From Kitasatospora mediocidica KCTC 9733 (GTDB lineage Bacteria; Actinomycetota; Actinomycetes; Streptomycetales; Streptomycetaceae): a stretch of DNA of 64,000 nt. Below the pieces are notes generated by a model. That model was not told the origin of the DNA and did not search any database. It was given only the letters and a program-made list of their open reading frames with translations. Below are positions 22,117 to 31,539 of this stretch, piece by piece (position 1 is the first letter of the stretch; each line of letters opens with the position of its first letter). The translations under genes were made by a program, and so were the position numbers. The stretch spans positions 1-64,000 of the forward strand of contig NZ_JQLN01000002.1 of the NCBI RefSeq assembly GCF_000744225.1. The letters are read 5' to 3'.

Positions 22117-22683
22117 TCATCGCGCGTCCACGGCGGCGCACTGCCACTGCTCGGTGCCGCGGTGCTGTTCGAGGCGGAACGCCACCATGTGGTGCCGCGG
22201 GCCGAACTCGACCCGGACGCAGACCTCCAGCGCGCCCGGGCCGGGCGCGTAGTCGTGCACCGGGCCCAACAACGGCCGGGCGCCGCCGGTGCGGCGGCGC
22301 AGTGGGCCGCCGTGCACCAGGTGGGCGAGCTGGCGGTAGCCGTCGTGGGTGGTGTGCCGGGTCAGCTGGCCGGCCGGGCGGACCCCGGTGAGCACCTCGA
22401 CCAGCCGCAGCGCGAACCGGGCGGCGAGTTCGGACCCGCCGCCCTGCGCGGGTGCGCAGGCCGAGCGCGGGTGGCGCGGCCGCCGTTGCGGTGCGCCGTG
22501 GTGCGCCCGGACGGGCGGTGCGTGGCAGCTGCCCGACCGGGGCGGCGCGCCCGGCGCCTGGGCGTGGTCGGCGAGCGGGCCAGTGAGCGGGTCGGTGTGC
22601 GGGTCGGTGAGCGGACCGGCCGCGAAGGGCAGGATCTGTGGCGGGACGGTCTCCGGGCGGGTCGCGGTCAGGGTCTCGGGCAT
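22117..22683 (-). CDS. Rv3235 family protein
   Basis: A 188-aa protein, conserved in actinobacteria beside secA. The N-terminal ~85 residues are Pro/His-rich and likely disordered. The conserved C-terminal domain contains ELAARFALRLVEVLTGVRPAGQL and VCVRVEFGPRHHMVAFRLEQ. Function unknown. Convergent with secA, 86 nt apart. Confidence 0.85.
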   Translation of the reverse strand: MPETLTATRPETVPPQILPFAAGPLTDPHTDPLTGPLADHAQAPGAPPRSGSCHAPPVRAHHGAPQRRPRHPRSACAPAQGGGSELAARFALRLVEVLTGVRPAGQLTRHTTHDGYRQLAHLVHGGPLRRRTGGARPLLGPVHDYAPGPGALEVCVRVEFGPRHHMVAFRLEQHRGTEQWQCAAVDAR

Positions 22684-22743
22684 GGTTGGTACCCCCGGGC
22701 TCGGGTCGATGCTGTCGGTCCCCTTGCTATCGGCGCCGGGCCA

Positions 22744-22769
22744 GGGCCCTCAAGGGCTTTGCAGGGCCC
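22744..22769. other. Inverted repeat in the divergent Rv3235-like/DUF6912 region
   Basis: GGGCCCT (22744-22750) pairs with AGGGCCC (22763-22769) across 12 nt. The surrounding 290-nt gap (22684-22973) also holds TTGACA at 22796-22801 and TATTCT at 22917-22922, but the two are not properly spaced as one promoter. Confidence 0.3.
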
Positions 22770-22973
22770 CACCCGGGGGTCGCCCGGACGGCGGCTTGAC
22801 ACCGCCCCGGGCCCGGCCGGACAGCCTTTCCCACCGCCGTACGGCCGCCGCGCGGACGATCGCGGTGCGCTCGAAGGGGTACACGCACGCAGCGCCCGGG
22901 GTGATCGCGCGGGCCGTATTCTGTGGAGGTCTGCAGCAACTGCGGATCCCTCAGGAAGCGGAGTGTGCCCCCG

Positions 22974-23483
22974 ATGCGTGTCTACGTGCCCACCACCCTG
23001 GCCGATCTGGCCGCGGCGCACCCGGACGGCGCGTTGGAGCAGTCCGCGGCGTACGCCGTGACGCCCGCGCTGCGCGAGTGGTACGTCAGCGACGACCTGG
23101 AGGAGCTGGAGTACGCCGCCCTCGTCCGGGCCGCGCAGTCCTCGCTGCGCCTGTTGGCCGCCGCGCCCACCGCGCCGCGCCGCCGGGTGGTGGTGGCCCT
23201 GGACGCCCCGGACGCCTCGGTGCGGCCCTTCGACGGCGACGAGTACCAGGACCAGGCCTCGCTCGGCCGGGTCACCCTGGCCGGCCCGGTCAGGCTGGCC
23301 AAGATCGCCGCCGTGCACGCGGACGTCGCCGACCAGGAGGTGGCCGACGACGTGGCGGCCGCCGCCGAGGCGATCGGCAAGGCGGACGCGGGCGACGACG
23401 ACGCCCAGTTCACCGTGGACGGCGCCGAGGACCACGAGCTGCTCTGGTACGCCACCCAGGAGATCGCCGCGCTGCTGTCGTGA
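22974..23483 (+). CDS. DUF6912 family protein
   Basis: A 169-aa acidic protein from ATG 22974 (MRVYVPTTLADLAA). The conserved parts are the N-terminal VYVPTTL strand, AVTPALREWYVSDDLEELEYAAL, and the C-terminal HELLWYATQEIAALLS. A small conserved actinobacterial family of unknown function. Its stop overlaps a GTG that could start the next gene (GTGA), suggesting a two-gene operon with the HAD hydrolase. Confidence 0.85.
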   Translation: MRVYVPTTLADLAAAHPDGALEQSAAYAVTPALREWYVSDDLEELEYAALVRAAQSSLRLLAAAPTAPRRRVVVALDAPDASVRPFDGDEYQDQASLGRVTLAGPVRLAKIAAVHADVADQEVADDVAAAAEAIGKADAGDDDAQFTVDGAEDHELLWYATQEIAALLS

Positions 23484-23542
23484 CACCCACAGTCCGGTCA
23501 CCCGCTACTTCGTTGTCAGTGTCGGGCGCTACCGTGCCTCGG

Positions 23543-24199
23543 GTGCGAACTCATATCGTCTGGGACTGGAACGGAACGCTCTTTCACGACATGGAGGCGG
23601 TGCTCGGTGCGAGCAACGCCGCCTTCGCGACGGTCGGGGCGGCTCCGCTGACGCTGGAGCGGTACCGGGAGCTCTACGAGATCCCGATCCCGCGCTTCTA
23701 CCAGCGCGCGCTCGGCTTCCAGCCGAGCAGCGCCGAGTGGGAGCGGTTGGACGCCGCCTTCCAGGAGCGCTACGCGCAGCTCTCCGGCGGCTGCGGCCTC
23801 ACCGACGGTGCCGTCGGCCTGCTCAGCGGCTGGGCGGCCGAGGGCGGCACCCAGTCGCTGCTGTCGATGTACGAGCACGAGCGGCTGGTCCCGATGGTGC
23901 ACGGCCTGGGGATAGCGACCCACTTCGTGCGGGTGGACGGCCGCACCGGCCCCTCGCACGGCCAGAAGGCCGCCTCACTGGTCCGCCACCTGGCCGCGCT
24001 GGGCCCGCAGGTCGACCCGGCCCGGACGGTCCTGATCGGCGACGCGGCCGACGACGCGCTGGCGGCGCTGGAGGTCGGCGCGCGCGCCGTGCTCTACACC
24101 GGCGGGTCGCACACCCGCGCGAACCTGGAACCGGTCGGTGTCCCCGTGGTGGACAGCCTGGCGGAGGCCGTCGAGCTGGCGCGCCGGCTCACCGTCTGA
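23543..24199 (+). CDS. HAD family hydrolase
   Basis: About 218 aa from GTG 23543 (MRTHIVWDWNGTLFHD). HAD motif I reads DWNGT, so the usual second Asp is Asn. Motif II lies in LLSMYEHERL and the Lys of motif III in SHGQKA. Motif IV is LIGDAADDALAA. Earlier in-frame starts at 23480 (overlapping the previous stop) and 23534 are possible; the chosen one sits right before the first strand. Likely a small-molecule phosphatase of the phosphoglycolate phosphatase group, substrate unknown. Confidence 0.88.
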   Translation: MRTHIVWDWNGTLFHDMEAVLGASNAAFATVGAAPLTLERYRELYEIPIPRFYQRALGFQPSSAEWERLDAAFQERYAQLSGGCGLTDGAVGLLSGWAAEGGTQSLLSMYEHERLVPMVHGLGIATHFVRVDGRTGPSHGQKAASLVRHLAALGPQVDPARTVLIGDAADDALAALEVGARAVLYTGGSHTRANLEPVGVPVVDSLAEAVELARRLTV

Positions 24200-24254
24200 G
24201 CACGGGATCACAGCCTGAACCGTGTGTCGACCCGGGCCGATCACCGCCGGAGTG

Positions 24255-24270
24255 GTCAATCTGGATTGAC
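24255..24270. promoter_or_regulatory. Palindrome upstream of P5C dehydrogenase gene
   Basis: GTCAAT-CTGG-ATTGAC is a perfect 6-4-6 palindrome 46 nt before the start codon, in a locally AT-richer spot. It could be an operator; its right half overlaps a TTGACG hexamer but no good -10 follows. Confidence 0.35.
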
Positions 24271-24316
24271 GCACGGGCGAGCCTCGCCCGGTCGGTCCAG
24301 GACGAGCGGAGCCGGT

Positions 24317-25948
<1,632 letters not shown>

Positions 25949-26117
25949 CAGGAGTCACACGAGTCTGCCGGGGTCGCGCCCGGCGGCCCGAGTGCGCCGG
26001 AGGCGACCGCCCCCGCACCGGACGTCGGACCCGCCGATCGGGGGTCCGACCTGTGCCTCCTTGGACAACGTGTCCAGGAATGTGCGATCTTCCTACGGCT
26101 TTGCGCCTCCCTGTCCC

Positions 26118-26146
26118 CTGACACCTTGCTTTCCTCCCGTTAGGCT
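26118..26146 (+). promoter_or_regulatory. Candidate SigA-type promoter for NAD-GDH
   Basis: CTGACA (26118-26123), a 17-nt spacer and TAGGCT (26141-26146) give a good HrdB-like match (TTGACn/TAnnnT). It lies in the 378-nt gap 25949-26326, leaving a ~175-nt 5' UTR. No other element was recognised in this gap. Confidence 0.5.
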
Positions 26147-26326
26147 GGCTGGCGTCGTCGGGGAGCCCCGCAGGCCGAAAGACCTGTCGTACCCAGACGG
26201 AAGGCTCTTCAAGCGTGCCTTGAGAGTCTTTCGTCCGGAATGTGCGGGAGGATTGCGGACAGACCCGGCGGTGATCACCTACCACCACCGAGTCACGCAA
26301 CGGCGCGCGACAGGAGCCAAAGAGCC

Positions 26327-29300
26327 ATGCAGACCAAGCTGGACGCAGCCAAGGCCGAACTGCTCGCGAAAGCAGCAGCAGCCGCTGAGAACAGCCAGGT
26401 GGGGGGAGCGGCGCCAGGTGAAGGTCTGAGCAATGGTGCTCTGACCGCGTACCTGCACCACTACTACCTCCACACCGCCCCCGACGACCTGGTCGACCGC
26501 GACCCGGTGGACGTCTACGGCGCGGCCGCCTCCCACTACCGGCTGGGCCTCAAGCGCCCGCAGGGCACCGCCGAGGTCCGGGTCTCCACCCCGACCGTCG
26601 ACGAGAACGGGTGGTCCAGCGGCCACACCGTGGTCGAGGTGGTCACCGACGACATGCCTTTCCTGGTCGACTCGGTCACCAACGAGCTGTCCCGCCAGGA
26701 CCGGGCGATCCACCTGGTGATCCACCCCCAGCTGGTCGTGCGCCGTGACATCACCGGCAAGCTGCTGGAGATCCTCGACATCGACGCCTGCTCGCGCAGC
26801 CAGGCGGCCGCCCACGACTGGCCGGCCGACGCGACCGTCGAGTCCTGGATGCACGTCGAGATCGACCGCGAGACCGACCGCGAGGACCTCCAGGCCATCG
26901 AGAAGGGCCTGCGCCGGGTCCTGGGCGATGTCCGCGAGGTCGTCGAGGACTGGGCGAAGATGCGCACCAGCGCGCTGCGGCTGGCCGACGAGCTCGCCGA
27001 GCTGCCCCCGGCGCACCTGGCCGAGCAGGAGGTCGGCGAGGCCTGGGAGCTGATGCGCTGGCTGGCCGACGACCACTTCACCTTCCTCGGTTACCGCGAG
27101 TACGACCTGGTCGAGCACGAGGGCGAGGAGGTGCTGCGGGCGATCCCCGGCACCGGCCTGGGCATCCTGCGCTCCGACCCGCTCAGCCACGACACCGACC
27201 ACCACCCGGTCAGCGAGTCCTTCGGCCGCCTCTCCGCCCCCGTCCGGGCGAAGGCGCACGAGAAGAAGCTCCTCGTGCTGACCAAGGCCAACTCCCGCGC
27301 GACCGTCCACCGGCCGTCCTACCTCGACTACGTCGGGGTGAAGAAGTTCGATGCCGCGGGCAACGTGATCGGCGAGCGCCGCTTCCTTGGCCTGTTCTCG
27401 TCCGCCGCGTACACCGAGTCGGTCACCCGGATCCCGGTGGTCCGCCGCAAGGTGCAGGAGGTGCTGACCGGCTCCGGTTTCACCAGCGAGAGCCACGACG
27501 GCCGGGACCTGCTGCAGATCCTGGAGACCTTCCCGCGCGACGAGATCTTCCAGACCCCCGCCGAGGAGCTGCTCGAGATCGCCGGCAGCGTGCTCTACCT
27601 CCAGGAGCGCCGCAAGCTGCGGCTCTTCCTGCGTCAGGACGAGTACGGCCGCTACTTCTCCGCCCTGGTGTACCTGCCGCGTGACCGCTACACCACGCGG
27701 ATCCGGCTGCGCCTGATGGAGATCCTGATGGCGGAGCTGAACGGCGCCGCCATCGACTACACCGTCTGGTCCACCGAGTCGGTGCTCACCCGCCTGCACT
27801 TCGTGGTGCGGGTGGCGCCCGGCAGCGAGCTGCCCGAGCTCACCGAGAGCGAGATCGAGCGGATCGAGGCCAAGCTGGCCGACGCCGCCCGGTTCTGGAT
27901 GGACGGCTTCAACGACCAGCTGCACATCGAGCTGGGCGAGGAGCGGGCCGCCGAGCTCGCCCACCGGTACGCCAACGCCTTCCCGGACGGCTACCGCGCC
28001 GACTTCACCGCGCGCACCGCCGTCGCCGACCTCAAGCAGATCGAGTCGCTGCAGGCCGAGGGCGACTTCCGGCTCAACCTCTACCAGCCGGTCGGCGCCG
28101 GCGACGACGAGCGCCGCTTCAAGATCTACCGGGTCGGCGGCCCGATCTCGCTGACCGAGGTCCTGCCGGTGCTCCAGCGCCTGGGCGTCGAGGTGCTCGA
28201 CGAGCACCCGTACGCGCTGCGCCGCTCGGACGGCAGCACGGCGTGGGTCTACGACTTCGGCCTGAAGCTCCGCGAGGCCACCGAGCTGACCGACGAGGCC
28301 CGCGAGCGCTTCCAGGAGGCCTTCGCGGCGACCTGGACCGGCCACGCGGAGAACGACGGCTTCAACGGCCTGATCCTCACCGCCGGGCTGAACTGGCGTC
28401 AGGCCGTCGTGCTGCGCGCCCTGGCCAAGTACCTCCGGCAGGCCGGGAGCACCTTCTCCCAGGACTACATGGAGGACGCGCTCCGCAACAACGCCCACAC
28501 CACCCGGCTGCTGGTCAACCTCTTCGAGGCCCGGCTGAGCCCGGGGCACCAGCTGGGCGCGGACGAGCTGACCGAGGGCATCCTCGAGGAGCTCACCGGT
28601 GCGCTCGACGAGGTCGTCTCGTTGGACGAGGACCGCATCCTGCGCTCCTTCCTGCACCTGATCAAGGCCACCCTGCGGACCAACTTCTTCCAGCACGCGG
28701 CCGACGGCCAGTGGCACAGCTACGTGTCGATGAAGTTCGACCCGCACGCCATCCCGGACCTGCCGGCCCCGCGCCCGGCCTTCGAGATCTGGGTCTACTC
28801 GCCCCAGGTCGAGGGCGTCCACCTGCGCTTCGGCAAGGTCGCCCGCGGTGGTCTGCGCTGGTCCGACCGGCGCGAGGACTTCCGTACCGAGATCCTGGGC
28901 CTGGTCAAGGCGCAGATGGTCAAGAACACCGTCATCGTCCCGGTCGGCGCCAAGGGCGGCTTCGTCGCCAAGCAGCTGCCGGACCCGTCGGTGGACCGCG
29001 ACGCCTGGCTCGCCGAGGGCATCTCGTCCTACAAGACCTTCATCTCGGCGCTGCTGGACATCACCGACAACCTGCAGGGCGGCCAGGTCGTCCACCCGGC
29101 CGACGTGGTCCGCCACGACGAGGACGACACCTACCTGGTGGTCGCCGCCGACAAGGGCACCGCGACCTTCTCGGACATCGCCAACGGCGTGGCCGAGTCG
29201 TACGGCTTCTGGCTGGGCGACGCGTTCGCCTCCGGCGGCTCGGCCGGCTACGACCACAAGGGCATGGGCATCACGGCGCGCGGCGCCTGGGAGTCCGTCA

Positions 29301-31273
29301 AGCGCAACTTCCGCGAGCTGGGCCACGACACCCAGAGCGAGGACTTCACCGTCGTCGGCATCGGCGACATGTCCGGTGACGTCTTCGGCAACGGCATGCT
29401 GCTCAGCGAGCACATCCGGCTGGTGGCCGCCTTCGACCACCGGCACATCTTCCTGGACCCGAACCCGGACGCGGCGGTTTCCTACGCCGAGCGCCGTCGG
29501 CTCTTCGACCTGCCGCGCAGCTCCTGGGACGACTACGACAGGTCGCTGATCTCCGCGGGCGGCGGGATCTTCCCGCGCAGTGCCAAGTCGATCCAGCTGA
29601 CCGCCCAGGTCCGTGCGGCGCTCGGCGTCACCGAGTCCCGGGTCACCCCGGCCGAGCTGATGAAGGCGATCCTTCAGGCGCCCGTCGACCTGTTCTGGAA
29701 CGGCGGCATCGGTACCTACATCAAGGCCGAGCGGGAGACCAACGCGGACGTCGGCGACAAGGCCAACGACGCGATCCGGGTCAACGGCGCCCAGGTCCGC
29801 GCCCGGGTGGTCGGCGAGGGCGGCAACCTCGGCTGCACCCAGCTGGGTCGCATCGAGTACGCCCAGGTCGGCGGCCCGGAGCAGGCCGGCGGCTGGATCA
29901 ACACCGACGCCATCGACAACTCGGCGGGCGTGGACACCTCGGACCACGAGGTGAACATCAAGATCCTGCTCAACCAGGTGGTCGCCGAGGGCGACATGAC
30001 GGTCAAGCAGCGCAACGTCCTGCTGGCCGAGATGACGGAGGAGGTCGGCCACCTCGTCCTGCGCAACAACTACGCGCAGAACGTCGTGCTGGCCAACGCC
30101 GTGGCCCAGGCGCACAGCATGGTCAACGTGCACTCCCGGATGCTCAACCGGCTGGAGTCCGAGGGCCTGCTCGACCGGGGCATCGAGTTCCTGCCGACCG
30201 AGCGCCAGATCCGGGAGCGCCAGCAGAACGGCCACGGGCTCACCCAGCCCGAGCTCTCCGTGCTGCTCGCCTACACGAAGATCACGCTGGCCGACGAGCT
30301 GCTCGCCACCGACCTGCCGGACGACCCGTACTTCCGCAGCACGCTGCACGAGTACTTCCCGAGCGCGCTGCGCGAGCGGTTCGCCGACGCGGTCGACGCG
30401 CACGCGCTGCGCCGGGAGATCATCACCACCCTGATCGTCAACGACACGATCAACCGCGGTGGCTGCACCTTCGCGTTCCGCCTCCGCGAGGAGACCGGGG
30501 CGACCTACGAGGAGATCGCCCGCACGCACACCGCGGCCCGCGCGGTCTTCGGCCTGGAGAGCATCTGGGACCAGGTCGAGGGCTTCGACAACCAGGTCCC
30601 GTCCGAGGTGCTGACCCGGGTGCGCCTGCACTCGCGCCGGCTCGTCGAGCGGGCCACCCGCTGGATGCTCAACAACCGCCGCCAGCCGCTGGACATCGCG
30701 GACACCATCGCGTTCTTCCAGGGCCGGGTGGACCAGGTCTGGAGCAGCCTGCCCAAGCCGCTGCGCGGCGAGGACGCGGCGTGGTTCGAGAAGATCTACG
30801 GCGAGCTGGTCCAGGCCGGCGTGCCGGTGGCGCTGGCCACCCGCGTCGCCGGGCTCTCCTCGGCCTTCCCGACCCTGGACATCACCGAGGTCGCGGACCG
30901 CTCCGGCAAGGACGTCGCCGAGGTCTCCGACCTCTACTACGACCTCGCCGACCGGCTGGGCATCACCCACCTGCTGGACCGGATCATCGAGCTGCCGCGC
31001 ACCGACCGGTGGTCCTCGATGGCCCGCGCGGCGATCCGCGAGGACCTCTTCGCGGCGCACGCCGTGCTCACCGCCGACATCCTGGCCTGCGGGCCCGAGG
31101 GTGCCACGGCGGAGGAGCGCTACAACGCCTGGGCCGAGTTGAACGGCACGCTGCTCACCCGGGCCGCCACCACGCTGGCCGACATAAGGGGTTCGGACAC
31201 CTATGAGCTGTCCAGCCTCTCGGTGGCCATGCGGGTGATCCGCACGCTGCTGCGCACCGGTTCGATGCGCTGA
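26327..31273 (+). CDS. gdh: NAD-specific glutamate dehydrogenase, ~180 kDa class
   Basis: A 1648-aa protein from ATG 26327, the length of the L_180 class first described from Streptomyces clavuligerus. The N-terminal ~700 residues form the regulatory/ACT-like half (VVTDDMPFLVDSVTNELSRQ). The catalytic part shows GGLRWSDRREDFRTE (about 841), the substrate Lys in VPVGAKGGFVAKQLP (about 873) and the NAD-binding VVGEGGNLGCTQLGRIEY (about 1160). It deaminates glutamate to 2-oxoglutarate and is allosterically controlled in characterised members. It follows pruA on the same strand but with its own likely promoter and a strong terminator. Confidence 0.97.
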   Translation: MQTKLDAAKAELLAKAAAAAENSQVGGAAPGEGLSNGALTAYLHHYYLHTAPDDLVDRDPVDVYGAAASHYRLGLKRPQGTAEVRVSTPTVDENGWSSGHTVVEVVTDDMPFLVDSVTNELSRQDRAIHLVIHPQLVVRRDITGKLLEILDIDACSRSQAAAHDWPADATVESWMHVEIDRETDREDLQAIEKGLRRVLGDVREVVEDWAKMRTSALRLADELAELPPAHLAEQEVGEAWELMRWLADDHFTFLGYREYDLVEHEGEEVLRAIPGTGLGILRSDPLSHDTDHHPVSESFGRLSAPVRAKAHEKKLLVLTKANSRATVHRPSYLDYVGVKKFDAAGNVIGERRFLGLFSSAAYTESVTRIPVVRRKVQEVLTGSGFTSESHDGRDLLQILETFPRDEIFQTPAEELLEIAGSVLYLQERRKLRLFLRQDEYGRYFSALVYLPRDRYTTRIRLRLMEILMAELNGAAIDYTVWSTESVLTRLHFVVRVAPGSELPELTESEIERIEAKLADAARFWMDGFNDQLHIELGEERAAELAHRYANAFPDGYRADFTARTAVADLKQIESLQAEGDFRLNLYQPVGAGDDERRFKIYRVGGPISLTEVLPVLQRLGVEVLDEHPYALRRSDGSTAWVYDFGLKLREATELTDEARERFQEAFAATWTGHAENDGFNGLILTAGLNWRQAVVLRALAKYLRQAGSTFSQDYMEDALRNNAHTTRLLVNLFEARLSPGHQLGADELTEGILEELTGALDEVVSLDEDRILRSFLHLIKATLRTNFFQHAADGQWHSYVSMKFDPHAIPDLPAPRPAFEIWVYSPQVEGVHLRFGKVARGGLRWSDRREDFRTEILGLVKAQMVKNTVIVPVGAKGGFVAKQLPDPSVDRDAWLAEGISSYKTFISALLDITDNLQGGQVVHPADVVRHDEDDTYLVVAADKGTATFSDIANGVAESYGFWLGDAFASGGSAGYDHKGMGITARGAWESVKRNFRELGHDTQSEDFTVVGIGDMSGDVFGNGMLLSEHIRLVAAFDHRHIFLDPNPDAAVSYAERRRLFDLPRSSWDDYDRSLISAGGGIFPRSAKSIQLTAQVRAALGVTESRVTPAELMKAILQAPVDLFWNGGIGTYIKAERETNADVGDKANDAIRVNGAQVRARVVGEGGNLGCTQLGRIEYAQVGGPEQAGGWINTDAIDNSAGVDTSDHEVNIKILLNQVVAEGDMTVKQRNVLLAEMTEEVGHLVLRNNYAQNVVLANAVAQAHSMVNVHSRMLNRLESEGLLDRGIEFLPTERQIRERQQNGHGLTQPELSVLLAYTKITLADELLATDLPDDPYFRSTLHEYFPSALRERFADAVDAHALRREIITTLIVNDTINRGGCTFAFRLREETGATYEEIARTHTAARAVFGLESIWDQVEGFDNQVPSEVLTRVRLHSRRLVERATRWMLNNRRQPLDIADTIAFFQGRVDQVWSSLPKPLRGEDAAWFEKIYGELVQAGVPVALATRVAGLSSAFPTLDITEVADRSGKDVAEVSDLYYDLADRLGITHLLDRIIELPRTDRWSSMARAAIREDLFAAHAVLTADILACGPEGATAEERYNAWAELNGTLLTRAATTLADIRGSDTYELSSLSVAMRVIRTLLRTGSMR

Positions 31274-31288
31274 CGCCGACGGGCACAG

Positions 31289-31338
31289 GCGAGTGGGACC
31301 GCACCCCCGGGGGGTGCGGTCCCACTCGCTTTTTTCTT
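31289..31338 (+). terminator. Intrinsic terminator of NAD-GDH gene
   Basis: A 19-bp perfect stem (31289-31307 with 31311-31329) is followed directly by six T and CTT. It lies 15 nt after the gdh stop. It is one of the clearest Rho-independent terminators in the window. Confidence 0.92.
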
Positions 31339-31452
31339 GGGAACCCGACGGCGCGAGCGGACAGGTAGGGGGTGACCGCGCGACCGCGGTCCGGTCGGCC
31401 CGGGCGTGATCCGGAAGAAGGCGACCGCCAACGGGAGTTGAGGGACTATCTG

Positions 31453-31539
31453 ATGACGCAGACCACCGACACCTCATGGACCGTCGTGCCGACCCGCGGC
31501 CCGCGCCGACCCGCCGCCGGCGCCCCTCGTCAGGGCTGA
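31453..31539 (+). CDS. Possible 28-residue micro-ORF
   Basis: An ATG at 31453 with GAGGG about 8 nt upstream opens a 28-codon frame starting MTQTTDTSWTVV and ending APRQG. It overlaps the 3' end of the minus-strand FHA/FtsK gene by 10 nt. The peptide is basic and Pro/Arg-rich with no recognised homology. Its position after a strong terminator and its reasonable ribosome site are the only support. Confidence 0.25.
   Translation: MTQTTDTSWTVVPTRGPRRPAAGAPRQG

Noticed and set aside
26279..31477. 1732-codon open frame antisense to NAD-GDH
   Set aside because: It is the third-position GC shadow of the real gdh. It has Val/Leu/Asp/Arg-rich low-complexity translation, no domains and no ribosome site.
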